Part shown: piece by piece, positions 27,481-36,156 of the stretch
Numbering within the stretch: the stretch's first letter is position 1
How the letters are laid out: the number at the start of each line of letters is the position of its first letter
The notes under the pieces: generated by a model
Told to the model about the DNA's origin: nothing
The model's database searches: none
What the model saw: the letters and a program-made list of their open reading frames with translations, nothing else
Made by a program: the position numbers and the translations under genes
Assembly (NCBI GenBank): GCA_905479995.1
Contig: CAJQON010000036.1
Span: forward strand, 1-49,542
Source: an uncultured Flavobacteriales bacterium
Lineage (GTDB): Bacteria; Bacteroidota; Bacteroidia; Flavobacteriales_E; Vicingaceae
Reading direction: 5' to 3'
Length of the DNA: 49,542 nt

Positions 27481-28293
27481 ATGTCCATCGATAAAAAAGC
27501 CATTTATATACACATTCCAAAAACAGGAGGTTCTACTTTACACGCTATAATTAGTAGAGTTTACAAGGATAAGGAACGTTTTCATGTTAAAAACAACAGA
27601 GAACTTCCACTATTTGATCAGTTATCTGATAGCGAAAAGTTAGACATTAAAATTCTAGAAGGACATATGGCTTTTGGACATCATGACAAATTTTTAACTC
27701 CAAATGAAGTGAATTATTTTTCGATGATGAGAGATCCTGTTAAACGAATTATCTCCAATTACAACCATATTATTACTAGACCACGACATGATTACCACAA
27801 AGAATTAGTTGACAACAATTACACGTTAAAACAATATGTAGAAAGTGGAGTTATAGCGAACACAGAAAATGCACAAGTAAGGCTGTTTGCAAACGCCATA
27901 AACCTTCCTCATGGAAAGTGTACCAAAGAAACACTCGAAACAGCAAAACAAAACGTTGAAAATCATTTTTCTGTTGTTGGAATTAATGAATGTTATGATG
28001 AGACATTGCTTTTAATTAAAAACTACTACAATTGGGCCACACCTTATTACGTCAGAAAAAATGTAGGTAATCGTGGCTCGAAACCTGCCGATTTAGATGA
28101 TGAAACTCTAGCAGCCATACAAAAATATAACGCCTTAGACATTGAATTGTACGCTTGGGTAAAAGAACGACTAGCACAACAAATTTTAGCTGAAGGTGAC
28201 AGCTTTCAAAAACAATTGAGCTCCTTTCAAAAAAAGAATAAGGTGGTTCAAAAGATTGTTCCAATTAAAAACAAATTATTTCATAATTCGTAG
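27481..28293 (+). CDS. Sulfotransferase of the heparan 2-O type (PF03567-like)
   Basis: A 270-residue protein from the ATG at 27481; a TTG two codons earlier is possible. It has the short P-loop IHIPKTGGSTLH (about residues 10-21) and FSMMRDPVKRIISNYNHI (about 79-96), the signatures of carbohydrate 2-O-sulfotransferases. It starts the large plus-strand unit that runs to 41493. A polysaccharide acceptor is plausible from the family. The spacing before the next gene is four bases if that gene starts at GTG 28298. Confidence 0.85.
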   Translation: MSIDKKAIYIHIPKTGGSTLHAIISRVYKDKERFHVKNNRELPLFDQLSDSEKLDIKILEGHMAFGHHDKFLTPNEVNYFSMMRDPVKRIISNYNHIITRPRHDYHKELVDNNYTLKQYVESGVIANTENAQVRLFANAINLPHGKCTKETLETAKQNVENHFSVVGINECYDETLLLIKNYYNWATPYYVRKNVGNRGSKPADLDDETLAAIQKYNALDIELYAWVKERLAQQILAEGDSFQKQLSSFQKKNKVVQKIVPIKNKLFHNS

Positions 28294-28297
28294 GTCG

Positions 28298-29038
28298 GTG
28301 AATACATTCCAACGAAAAATAGCAGCTATCAAATTAGGGTTAAAATCCATTCAACCAGATGATACTTTTGTTGTGTCTTATCCAAAATCGGGGAATACTT
28401 GGGTTCGTTTTATTCTATCCAATTTACTATCAGACCAAAATATTACCTTAAAAAATATTGATGAATATGTTCCTGATTGCTATAATTTTAAATCCATAAT
28501 TAATAAAACCTTATCCAAACGATTTATCAAAACGCACGATTGTCATTTAAGCAGTTTCCCAAAAAGCATCTATATTTATAGAGATTATCGCGATGTGCTC
28601 GTTTCTTATTATCACTATCAAGTTGGTTTAGGTGAATTTACTGGCAATCTTAGTTCCTTTATACGTCAAGAAAATTCTGGTTTTGGCTCATGGACCAACC
28701 ACATCAACTATGCATTAGCTTTTAAGCAAAAGCATCCCGCTAGAATTTTAATGCTATCCTACGAAGATTTACTGAAAAATACGAGTAGTAACATTGATAA
28801 AATTGCTCAGTTTTGCTCCATTCTTCCTTTAAAAAGTACTTCGGAAATCGAACAAATTTGTTCGTTTGATTCCTTAAAAGAAAATGAAGCCATCAACGGC
28901 AGAACATTCGATAAAAATGAAATTACCTTTTTTAGAAAAGGTACAATTGGACAATGGAGAAATGAACTTTCGGAGGAAGATCAAAATTGGTTAACGAACA
29001 AGTATAAAACTACTTTAAAACAACTCGGATATCTTTAG
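28298..29038 (+). CDS. Sulfotransferase (PF00685-type)
   Basis: A 246-residue sulfotransferase of the cytosolic sulfotransferase class. The P-loop is VVSYPKSGNTWVRF (about residues 24-37), the 3'-phosphate segment is YIYRDYRDVLVSYYHY (about 92-107), and a C-terminal GTIGQWRNELS matches the class motif R-K-G-x-x-G-x-W (here FRKGTIGQWRN). The open frame extends to a TTG at 28256, inside the preceding gene, but GTG at 28298, just after that gene's stop, is the better start. Substrate unknown. Confidence 0.87.
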   Translation: MNTFQRKIAAIKLGLKSIQPDDTFVVSYPKSGNTWVRFILSNLLSDQNITLKNIDEYVPDCYNFKSIINKTLSKRFIKTHDCHLSSFPKSIYIYRDYRDVLVSYYHYQVGLGEFTGNLSSFIRQENSGFGSWTNHINYALAFKQKHPARILMLSYEDLLKNTSSNIDKIAQFCSILPLKSTSEIEQICSFDSLKENEAINGRTFDKNEITFFRKGTIGQWRNELSEEDQNWLTNKYKTTLKQLGYL

Positions 29039-29039
29039 A

Positions 29040-29942
29040 ATGAAAGCGCCCAACTCGATATTCGCAGATATGTTCAATAAACTTACTTATAAAAGTACAG
29101 TAACTAACGCCAGTTTAAAACCCAATAAATGGGTCAACAAATTAGACATGGAACCGATTTGGATTTGCGGAATGTTTCGTTCTGGAACTAGCTTAACTAC
29201 TCAAATTGTAAGTGAACTAGGAATTGACATTGGTCCTGAAAACGACCTGTTGCAACCGAAAGGACATCGTGCAAAATTAAATCCTAATGGATTTTTTGAA
29301 AACTTTTTAATGATGGATTTTAGCTCACACACTTTTAACCTATTAGATGCTTGGGGAGATAATCCTCCAGCAATAGATGCAGTTAAAAAATTAGACATTC
29401 ACAACATCGATTACAAAAGCTTTGTTTACGACTCTATTGTGAATTTTCATGACGATAGAATTTCTAATGCCAACAAAAAGCGAATTCTTAAAACATACTA
29501 TCCTGGCAATATAGAACAGTATTTAAAAGATAATTTTAACCCACGTTTTGCCATAAAAAATCCACACTTTAGCCTTCTTTATCCTTTATTAAATAACATT
29601 TGTAAGAGAGGTGAGTTCTTGGTAGTTTTCCGAAACCCTACAGACACCATTAACTCCGCGAAACAAGTTACACCGAATGCTAACGAAGAACTGTATTGTA
29701 GTTACTACGAAGGTTTAATGAGTTTGGATAATGCATTCTTTTTCGATTTTGATGAGCTAAGAAATAACCCACAAAAATCAATCGAATTATTAGCTAAGCA
29801 CCTTAAAATTGAAAGCATAAATCCTGAAATCAATAAAATCGTTACACAAAAAACATCAACCGAATTGTTGTCTCCAGAAATTTCAGAAAAAGTTAAAAAT
29901 TTATACCTTAACCTCAAGTTAAAAGCAATTAACCGACCGTGA
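29040..29942 (+). CDS. Sulfotransferase family protein
   Basis: A 300-residue protein with the loop ICGMFRSGTSLTTQIVSELG (about residues 42-61) and the 3'-phosphate segment VVFRNPTDTINSAKQV (about 196-211), where the usual Asp after Arg is Asn. This resembles the sulfotransferase branch that modifies glycans and lipids (PF13469-like). It starts one base after the preceding stop and ends in the GTGA overlap with the next gene. Confidence 0.78.
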   Translation: MKAPNSIFADMFNKLTYKSTVTNASLKPNKWVNKLDMEPIWICGMFRSGTSLTTQIVSELGIDIGPENDLLQPKGHRAKLNPNGFFENFLMMDFSSHTFNLLDAWGDNPPAIDAVKKLDIHNIDYKSFVYDSIVNFHDDRISNANKKRILKTYYPGNIEQYLKDNFNPRFAIKNPHFSLLYPLLNNICKRGEFLVVFRNPTDTINSAKQVTPNANEELYCSYYEGLMSLDNAFFFDFDELRNNPQKSIELLAKHLKIESINPEINKIVTQKTSTELLSPEISEKVKNLYLNLKLKAINRP

Positions 29943-31135
29943 AAATTTTACACATTAACACATATAATACTGGTGGCGCAGCAATTTCTTGCTTAAGAAC
30001 GCATAAAGCGCTACTCGAAAACGGTATTAACTCTAAAGTTTTACTCCGAAATAAAACCAATACTAAAACAGAAGAGGTTTATGAAATTTGGGAAGAATTA
30101 AATGTTATTCAAAAAACAAACAAATTCATCCAACAAAAACAATGGAACAAAAAGCAAAGTGCTGTTAAAGAAAAGTGTTCAGAAATAGGAGAATTGTTTA
30201 GTGTTTTCGATTCTATTTGGGAGGTTTCCAATACCCAATTATTTAAAGAAGCCGACATTATTAACCTGCATTGGATTGCTGGATTTGTTAATCCTGCCAC
30301 ATTTTTTAAATCTATTGGTAATAAACCCGTTGTTTGGACATTGCATGATTTTGCTCCTTTTAATAACGGACTACATTACCCCAACGAAAACACCAGTATT
30401 TTTACCGAAGAAATAAATCACAATAAAGCCCTGATCTACCCAAATTTATTTGAAAATACCACAATTGTAGGTCCAAGTCAATATATCATAAACCACTCGC
30501 AAAAGAGTGAATGGTTTTCGAAACTAAATCATCAAAAGATTACTAATTGCTGCAATACAAAACAGTATAAATATCTAGTTAAAAGTGATGCTAGAAAAGA
30601 ACTTGGGTTTCAAAAAGAACAAAAAATTATTCTTTTTGTAGCTGAGCAGCTCAATTATAAAAGAAAGGGATATAAACTCTTAACTGAAGCGGTAAAACTG
30701 CTTAATGAAATTAATCTTCAAATTATTGTAGTCGGCAACGACTATGAAGAAGACAATACTTTTTCGGACAGTATTACTCATTTCCCTCACATAGATAGCG
30801 AGGCTCAACTGAATAAAATTTATGCTGCTGCAGATGTATTTATCGCTCCTTCTTTAGATGACAACTTACCCAATACCGTTATGGAATCTTTGTGTTCAGG
30901 CACACCGGTAGTTGCATTTAATATTGGCGGAATGCCTGAAATGATCAACTCAGAAAAAAATGGAATCTTAGTGGAAACAACTTCAGCAGCAGCATTATCG
31001 AAAGCAATTACCAAAAGCCTAAAGTTTAAATGGAATAATGAAGCTATTGCTTTGGCAGCTAAATTAACTTTTAGTGAAAGCAATTGCGCCAATGCTTACA
31101 TTAATGTTTATAAAGCATTATTAAATGATTGCTAA
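29939..31135 (+). CDS. Family 4 glycosyltransferase
   Basis: A 398-residue GT-B enzyme with a GTG start. The N-terminal domain begins MKILHINTYNTGGAAISCLRTHKAL, with the glycine-rich acceptor loop. The C-terminal donor domain has the conserved AADVFIAPSLDDNLPNTVMESLCSGTPVVAF stretch with the E-x7-E pair (two glutamates in the VMESLCSGTP and GGMPEM regions). It probably adds a sugar from a nucleotide donor to a lipid-linked intermediate. It is sandwiched between sulfotransferase genes, overlapping the previous by four and the next by 11 bases. Confidence 0.9.
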   Translation: MKILHINTYNTGGAAISCLRTHKALLENGINSKVLLRNKTNTKTEEVYEIWEELNVIQKTNKFIQQKQWNKKQSAVKEKCSEIGELFSVFDSIWEVSNTQLFKEADIINLHWIAGFVNPATFFKSIGNKPVVWTLHDFAPFNNGLHYPNENTSIFTEEINHNKALIYPNLFENTTIVGPSQYIINHSQKSEWFSKLNHQKITNCCNTKQYKYLVKSDARKELGFQKEQKIILFVAEQLNYKRKGYKLLTEAVKLLNEINLQIIVVGNDYEEDNTFSDSITHFPHIDSEAQLNKIYAAADVFIAPSLDDNLPNTVMESLCSGTPVVAFNIGGMPEMINSEKNGILVETTSAAALSKAITKSLKFKWNNEAIALAAKLTFSESNCANAYINVYKALLNDC

Positions 31136-32039
31136 ACGCTACATAAAAAGAGTTTCGTTGTTCTTTATTTTAATAAAGGATAGGTTATTTGGATCTAATA
31201 AAAAATTCGATCCAAATACAATTAATAATTTAATTTTAATTGTTGGTCCTTACCGAAACTTAACCACCTATTTTGCTTCAATACTTTCTATCCACCCAAA
31301 TATTTCAGTACTAAACCATGCGGGAATTCGAGTTTTTAAAAATGCCAACATTAACTTTTTACGCAATTATTCGCTCACCAAGTACCATAACTTTTTAAGG
31401 TTTTTTGATTACGCTATAAAATCTGGTCATCAAGGAATGAGAGGCGGAAGCATTCAATATTCGCATGCATTTAAATCGAATGAAAAATTACAACACCTAT
31501 TTCAACAAAAAAGTGAGCAGCAAAATTCCAGTTCTTCTTTCGTTTGGAAAGAATCGCAAATGGTAAGCAACCACTTTCTAGAAAACCCTACAGAATTTCA
31601 AAAAATTTTAGATCAGAATAAGGCCATTAAATTTCTATTCCCCATAAGACATCCGTTGGATTGTGTAAAATCTAATTTAGTTACTAATAAACATCAGTTT
31701 TTTAAATTAGGACATGACGCTGGAGTTGACAAGTTAATGGATGTAATTTTTGAAGAGTATCTATTTTTCCTTCAACTCAAGAAACAACACACACAGCGTG
31801 TGTTTTTTATATTTGAACACAAAATAAGCGAAACAACTATTACCAATTTGTGTAATTTTTGTAATGTAACCACTGATGATAGCTGGCTAAAAACAACCCT
31901 AGAGGAATATCGAATAAACAAACATTACGAGCACAGCTCTAGCGAATTAGAGACTACTACCACAAAAATTAAAAGTCTTTTTACAGATTACCCTAATTTT
32001 CAAAAAGAGTTATTACTATTAATGGAAAAATCGAATTAG
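31125..32039 (+). CDS. Divergent sulfotransferase-like protein
   Basis: A 304-residue protein that keeps the general sulfotransferase layout but with altered loops. LIVGPYRNLTTYFASILSIHP (about residues 36-56) corresponds to the phosphosulfate loop, where the usual R-S-G-T-T reads R-N-L-T-T. FLFPIRHPLDCVKSN (about 169-183) is the 3'-phosphate segment. PAPS binding may be weakened or the enzyme may use another donor. It overlaps both neighbours (11 bases and 1 base), so it is translated with them. Call rests on loop pattern and context. Confidence 0.6.
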   Translation: MIAKRYIKRVSLFFILIKDRLFGSNKKFDPNTINNLILIVGPYRNLTTYFASILSIHPNISVLNHAGIRVFKNANINFLRNYSLTKYHNFLRFFDYAIKSGHQGMRGGSIQYSHAFKSNEKLQHLFQQKSEQQNSSSSFVWKESQMVSNHFLENPTEFQKILDQNKAIKFLFPIRHPLDCVKSNLVTNKHQFFKLGHDAGVDKLMDVIFEEYLFFLQLKKQHTQRVFFIFEHKISETTITNLCNFCNVTTDDSWLKTTLEEYRINKHYEHSSSELETTTTKIKSLFTDYPNFQKELLLLMEKSN

Positions 32040-34522
32040 TGGAAACAACTTCAGCTAAAATATCACCTTCTAGCTTACCAAAATCAGTAGGTAAGTATTT
32101 GCTAATATTACTTCAGCTAGGGGCACTATTTTTTGTTGTTACTCAATTTAATATCCAGGAAGAAACCCGCTTACCCAAAATATTTCCTGTTATATTTATT
32201 GGATTTGCCATACACTATTGGTTGCCAACAAGAGTAAAAACACCGTTTTTTGTGTTATTATCATTTGCAGCCATTGTAGCTGTATTAGGAATAATAAATG
32301 GATCAATATTAATTGCAATAGGGCTTACCCTAATTGCGAGTTGCCACTTACCAATTAAGTACAACTACAAACTAGTTTTAATTGGGTTAATCGTTGCTAC
32401 TTTAATTCTTTTTCGAGCAAATGTTTTTGATATCAAACCTATTCCCTTGCTCATTCCATTTATAGGCACCATGTTTATGCTACGCCTCATTATTTATGTT
32501 TATGATTTAAAGTATGAAGACAATACAAAAGACATTTGGAAACGGATTTCCTATTTCTTTTTATTGCCTAACGTATGCTTCCCACTGTTTCCTTTGGTGG
32601 ACTTTAAAATATTAAAAACAACTTATTACAACCGTGACAAACACGAAATCTACAACATTGGTTTAAGGAGAATTTTTAGAGGAATTATTCACCTACTCGT
32701 TTACCGAATTTTATACTTACTAGTTGTTCCCGATACTAGTGAAATAGACGGATTGTATAGCATTTTACAATTTGTAATTTTTAGCTACACTTTAATTCTT
32801 AGACTTTCGGGGATGTACCACATATCGCTAGGGATACTGAGCTTATTTGGTTTTAACCTTCCAGAAATATTCAATAACTATTTCTTTGCATCAAGCTTTA
32901 ACAACATCTGGAAAAGAATAAACATTTATTGGCGTGAAGCACTTATGAAAGTATTCTATTATCCAATATACTTTAAAATCAGAAAAATCAATTCTACTTA
33001 TGCCGTTTCCATCACAATAATTATTGTGTTTTTTATCAACTGGGCCATGCACGGCTATCAGTGGTTTTGGGTAAGAGGAACCTTTCCATTAGAAGCCAAC
33101 GATTTTTTATTTTGGATGGTTTTTGGAACTGCTGTAATGATCAATTCTATTTACCTCAAAAAATATAGAACTCCTAAAAAAATAAACGCTGTCAATCATG
33201 TTTCTTTTAAAACGCGGTTTATTACTGTAATTAAACCCATAGGAATGTTTTGTTTCATGAGTTCTATTTGGCTCATGTGGTCTAGTTCGTCTTTACAAGA
33301 GTGGGCATACTTACTGCGATTCTTTTCTTCTGGAAGCACTACTGAATACTTAACGGTTGTTGGTGGGTTTATTGCTTTTTTAATCTTATTGATATTACTT
33401 AATTACTCCTACGGCAATGGGGTTTTAAGAAAATTGATTGATTTCTATACCAAGCATATTACCGTAACTACAGGAGTTCTAATTATATTATTATTAGCGA
33501 TATCCTTCCCACAATTAACAAAACAAGTCACTATAGAAAATGAACCGTTTATTTCCTTTTTACAAGAAAACAAATTGAGTTCTAAAGACAAAAAGACCAT
33601 GGAACGTGGCTATTATCAGAAGCTACTTACAAGTGACAATACCTCTTTAAAACTTTCTCAAACACAAGTCAACAAACCCAAAGATTGGTCTAACAATAAT
33701 GCCATAATAAGAACAAGTACCATTTTAAGAAAACAACTCAAACCCAACTTTAGTACTCCTTACAAAAATGCTTTATTAACAACCAATTCATGGGGAATGC
33801 GTGACCAACCCTACACCTTAGAAAAAGATTCCAACACTTATCGAATTGCATTATTGGGTGGCTCTTATGAAATGGGATCGGGAGTAAACAATGGCGAAAC
33901 TTTTGAAGCTCAAACCGAAATTTTACTCAATAATAAGTATAAAAATAACATTGAAATTTTAAATTTTGCCGTTGGAGGATACCATCTTATTGAAGGTGTG
34001 TTTAATGCTGAAAATGCATTCAGGTTTAACCCTAACGCACTAATTTATACCGCACATAGTAACGAATTTTATCGTTTACAAAATAGACTAATAGACTTAC
34101 TTACATCTGACATAAAAATTACAGACCCTTTTATTGCCAACATAAAAAAGCAAAGTGGAATAACTGTCGAAATGTGCTCATTGGAGAAACAAAACAGGGT
34201 AAAACCATTTATGTCTTCAATTATAAAATGGGGTTATGGTACTATTGCAAAAGAGTGTAAATTAAAAGGAATTACTCCTATTTGGCTTTATGTTCCAGCA
34301 TTAGGAGATACCGGAGATAATGACTTTGAGCAAGTTTTAAAAGAAGCAAAACTGGCAGGTTTTTTAATTGTTAATATAGAATCTCCTTACGAGAAATATA
34401 AAGTAAATGCATTAAAAGTTGCTCCTTGGGATTATCATCTCAATAAAAAAGGACACCAATTAATTGCAAATAAACTCTACAAAGAATTAATTTCACAAGA
34501 ACAAAATTTGAAACTTAAATAA
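32039..34522 (+). CDS. MBOAT membrane acyltransferase fused to an SGNH esterase/acyltransferase domain
   Basis: An 827-residue two-part protein with a GTG start overlapping the previous stop. The N-terminal about 490 residues hold about twelve hydrophobic segments and MBOAT signatures: the SFNNIWKRINIYWRE stretch (about 286-300), the YYPIYF turn, and the catalytic-type His338 in NWAMHGYQWFW. After the last membrane segment (about 481-495), the C-terminal part carries SGNH blocks: LLGGSYEMGSG with Ser609, NFAVGGYHL, HSNEFYRLQ, and D798-Y-H800 with the N-K-K-G-H tail. In D-alanylation, DltB (MBOAT) and DltD (SGNH) are separate proteins; here the equivalents are one chain. It is two bases before a carrier-protein gene. 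It probably moves an acyl group from the carrier across the membrane to a glycan (inference). Confidence 0.82.
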   Translation: METTSAKISPSSLPKSVGKYLLILLQLGALFFVVTQFNIQEETRLPKIFPVIFIGFAIHYWLPTRVKTPFFVLLSFAAIVAVLGIINGSILIAIGLTLIASCHLPIKYNYKLVLIGLIVATLILFRANVFDIKPIPLLIPFIGTMFMLRLIIYVYDLKYEDNTKDIWKRISYFFLLPNVCFPLFPLVDFKILKTTYYNRDKHEIYNIGLRRIFRGIIHLLVYRILYLLVVPDTSEIDGLYSILQFVIFSYTLILRLSGMYHISLGILSLFGFNLPEIFNNYFFASSFNNIWKRINIYWREALMKVFYYPIYFKIRKINSTYAVSITIIIVFFINWAMHGYQWFWVRGTFPLEANDFLFWMVFGTAVMINSIYLKKYRTPKKINAVNHVSFKTRFITVIKPIGMFCFMSSIWLMWSSSSLQEWAYLLRFFSSGSTTEYLTVVGGFIAFLILLILLNYSYGNGVLRKLIDFYTKHITVTTGVLIILLLAISFPQLTKQVTIENEPFISFLQENKLSSKDKKTMERGYYQKLLTSDNTSLKLSQTQVNKPKDWSNNNAIIRTSTILRKQLKPNFSTPYKNALLTTNSWGMRDQPYTLEKDSNTYRIALLGGSYEMGSGVNNGETFEAQTEILLNNKYKNNIEILNFAVGGYHLIEGVFNAENAFRFNPNALIYTAHSNEFYRLQNRLIDLLTSDIKITDPFIANIKKQSGITVEMCSLEKQNRVKPFMSSIIKWGYGTIAKECKLKGITPIWLYVPALGDTGDNDFEQVLKEAKLAGFLIVNIESPYEKYKVNALKVAPWDYHLNKKGHQLIANKLYKELISQEQNLKLK

Positions 34523-34524
34523 CC

Positions 34525-34770
34525 ATGGTTAACCAAGAAGAAATTAAAGCCATTCTATTAAATGGATATGTAGACGTTGATAATCCTAACGAATTATTAA
34601 ATGATACGCCACTAATTTCAAGCGGAATTTTAGACTCTATATCAATTTTACAATTGGTAGATGTATTGGAAAAAGAGTTTAGCATTGAATTTGAAGCTCA
34701 TGAAATTGATAGAGACAAATTTGATTCTATTGATTTAATTGTAGCATTAGTTAATTCTAAAAAGAAATAA
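34525..34770 (+). CDS. Acyl/peptidyl carrier protein of the Dlt/PltL type
   Basis: An 81-residue stand-alone carrier protein. The phosphopantetheine motif is GILDSISILQ with Ser38; the four-helix pattern and acidic composition are normal for DltC and PltL-like carriers. It lies between the MBOAT-SGNH gene (two bases) and the adenylating-enzyme gene (three bases), the arrangement expected if the adenylating enzyme loads it and the acyltransferase unloads it. It is quite different from the carrier at 20090. Confidence 0.88.
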   Translation: MVNQEEIKAILLNGYVDVDNPNELLNDTPLISSGILDSISILQLVDVLEKEFSIEFEAHEIDRDKFDSIDLIVALVNSKKK

Positions 34771-34773
34771 GCA

Positions 34774-36156
34774 GTGAATATTTACGACCTCGTATTTACT
34801 CATATCAACACCGAAAACCCCAACCTGGCTATATACGACAGTCAACTAATTTCTTATTCCTACAGCGACCTAGCAAAGAAAATAGCTCATATAGAAACAA
34901 CATTTAACAATATTGGTTTATCCAAAGGAAACATAGTCGTTTTACAAACAGAAAAATCGTTTAATGCATTGGCTCATTTATTATGCTGCATTAAAATGGG
35001 CATTATTTACGTACCAATTGCTGTTGATTCTCCCAGTGAAAGAACAAAAAAAATAATAGCTGCGTGTCAAGCCAACGCTGTTTTAAATGCTGACTATTCT
35101 TTAGAAAAAATAAACGATGCCAAAACCAATTTAAGTTCAGATGCCTATAGCATTTTATTTACTTCAGGTTCTACCGGAACTCCAAAAGGAGTGGTATGTT
35201 CGACTAAAGGCTTAATGGCTTTTATTAATTGGAGCTCTTCCGAATTTAACGTTACTGAAAAAGACCTTATTGCAGGCTATGCACCTTTTCATTTTGATAT
35301 TTCTACTTTCGATATTTTTGCAAGTATATCTAAAGGTGCGTCATTATGGTTAATAGATAAAACTTTGGGCGCCAACATCAGGTTAATTGGCCAACACCTC
35401 AAAACAATACAACCAACTGTTTGGTACACCACTCCTACCGTTTTTAACTTATTAAACGAATATGGGAAATTGCCCGAAAACTACTGCCCAAAAACAGTGC
35501 TTTTTGCTGGTGAAGTTTTTCCAATTAAACAATTAAATGCATTAAGACAGCAATGGCAAATTGCAAACTATTACAACCTTTACGGACCAACGGAAACCAA
35601 TGTTTGTACATATTTTAAATTGCCTCAACAAATTGAACAGAAGAGAACTATTCCTTATCCGATTGGAAAATCTTGTCCATATGTTACATTAAAAATTAAT
35701 GCAGCCAACGAACTTTTAGTTAGCGGAGAAACAGTATTGATTAACTACATCAACAACGCTGATTGCTTCGTTGAAGAAAATGGAATCAAGTGGTACAACA
35801 CAGGAGATTTGGTTAGCAAAGAAAACGACAACTTGCTGTACCAAGGCAGAACAGACAGAATGGTAAAACGCAGGGGTTACCGAATAGAATTAGGCGAAAT
35901 TGAAAATACACTCGCCCATCATGAAAACATTCAACAAGTTGCAGTAATTTGTGTTACAAAAAATGAGCTTCCTTACCTCATTCTTTTTTATTCTGGAACA
36001 AAAACAACGCCAACAACTCTTTTTACGTATTGCTCAAAAGCTTTGTTAAATTATATGATTCCTGATAAATTTATGTATCTTGAATCCTTCCCTATAAATG
36101 AAAATGGGAAAATAGACTACACACAACTAATCGATAATTTTAATCAACATGAATGA
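34774..36156 (+). CDS. Stand-alone adenylating enzyme, probably L-prolyl-AMP ligase
   Basis: A 460-residue ANL-family adenylating enzyme with a GTG start. Core motifs are ILFTSGSTGTPKG (127-139), NLYGPTE (268-274), YNTGD (341-345), the RTDRMVKRRGYRIELGEIE hinge (359-377) and NGKID with Lys446. Reading the ten specificity positions by alignment to GrsA gives D175, I176, F179, Y218, L243, A245, L269, V277, C278, K446. From memory, this nearly equals the code of prolyl ligases that start pyrrole pathways (PltF, RedM class, D-L-F/L-Y-L-A-L-V-C-K). It should activate L-proline with ATP and load Ser38 of the adjacent carrier. It overlaps the dehydrogenase gene by eight bases. Confidence 0.85.
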   Translation: MNIYDLVFTHINTENPNLAIYDSQLISYSYSDLAKKIAHIETTFNNIGLSKGNIVVLQTEKSFNALAHLLCCIKMGIIYVPIAVDSPSERTKKIIAACQANAVLNADYSLEKINDAKTNLSSDAYSILFTSGSTGTPKGVVCSTKGLMAFINWSSSEFNVTEKDLIAGYAPFHFDISTFDIFASISKGASLWLIDKTLGANIRLIGQHLKTIQPTVWYTTPTVFNLLNEYGKLPENYCPKTVLFAGEVFPIKQLNALRQQWQIANYYNLYGPTETNVCTYFKLPQQIEQKRTIPYPIGKSCPYVTLKINAANELLVSGETVLINYINNADCFVEENGIKWYNTGDLVSKENDNLLYQGRTDRMVKRRGYRIELGEIENTLAHHENIQQVAVICVTKNELPYLILFYSGTKTTPTTLFTYCSKALLNYMIPDKFMYLESFPINENGKIDYTQLIDNFNQHE

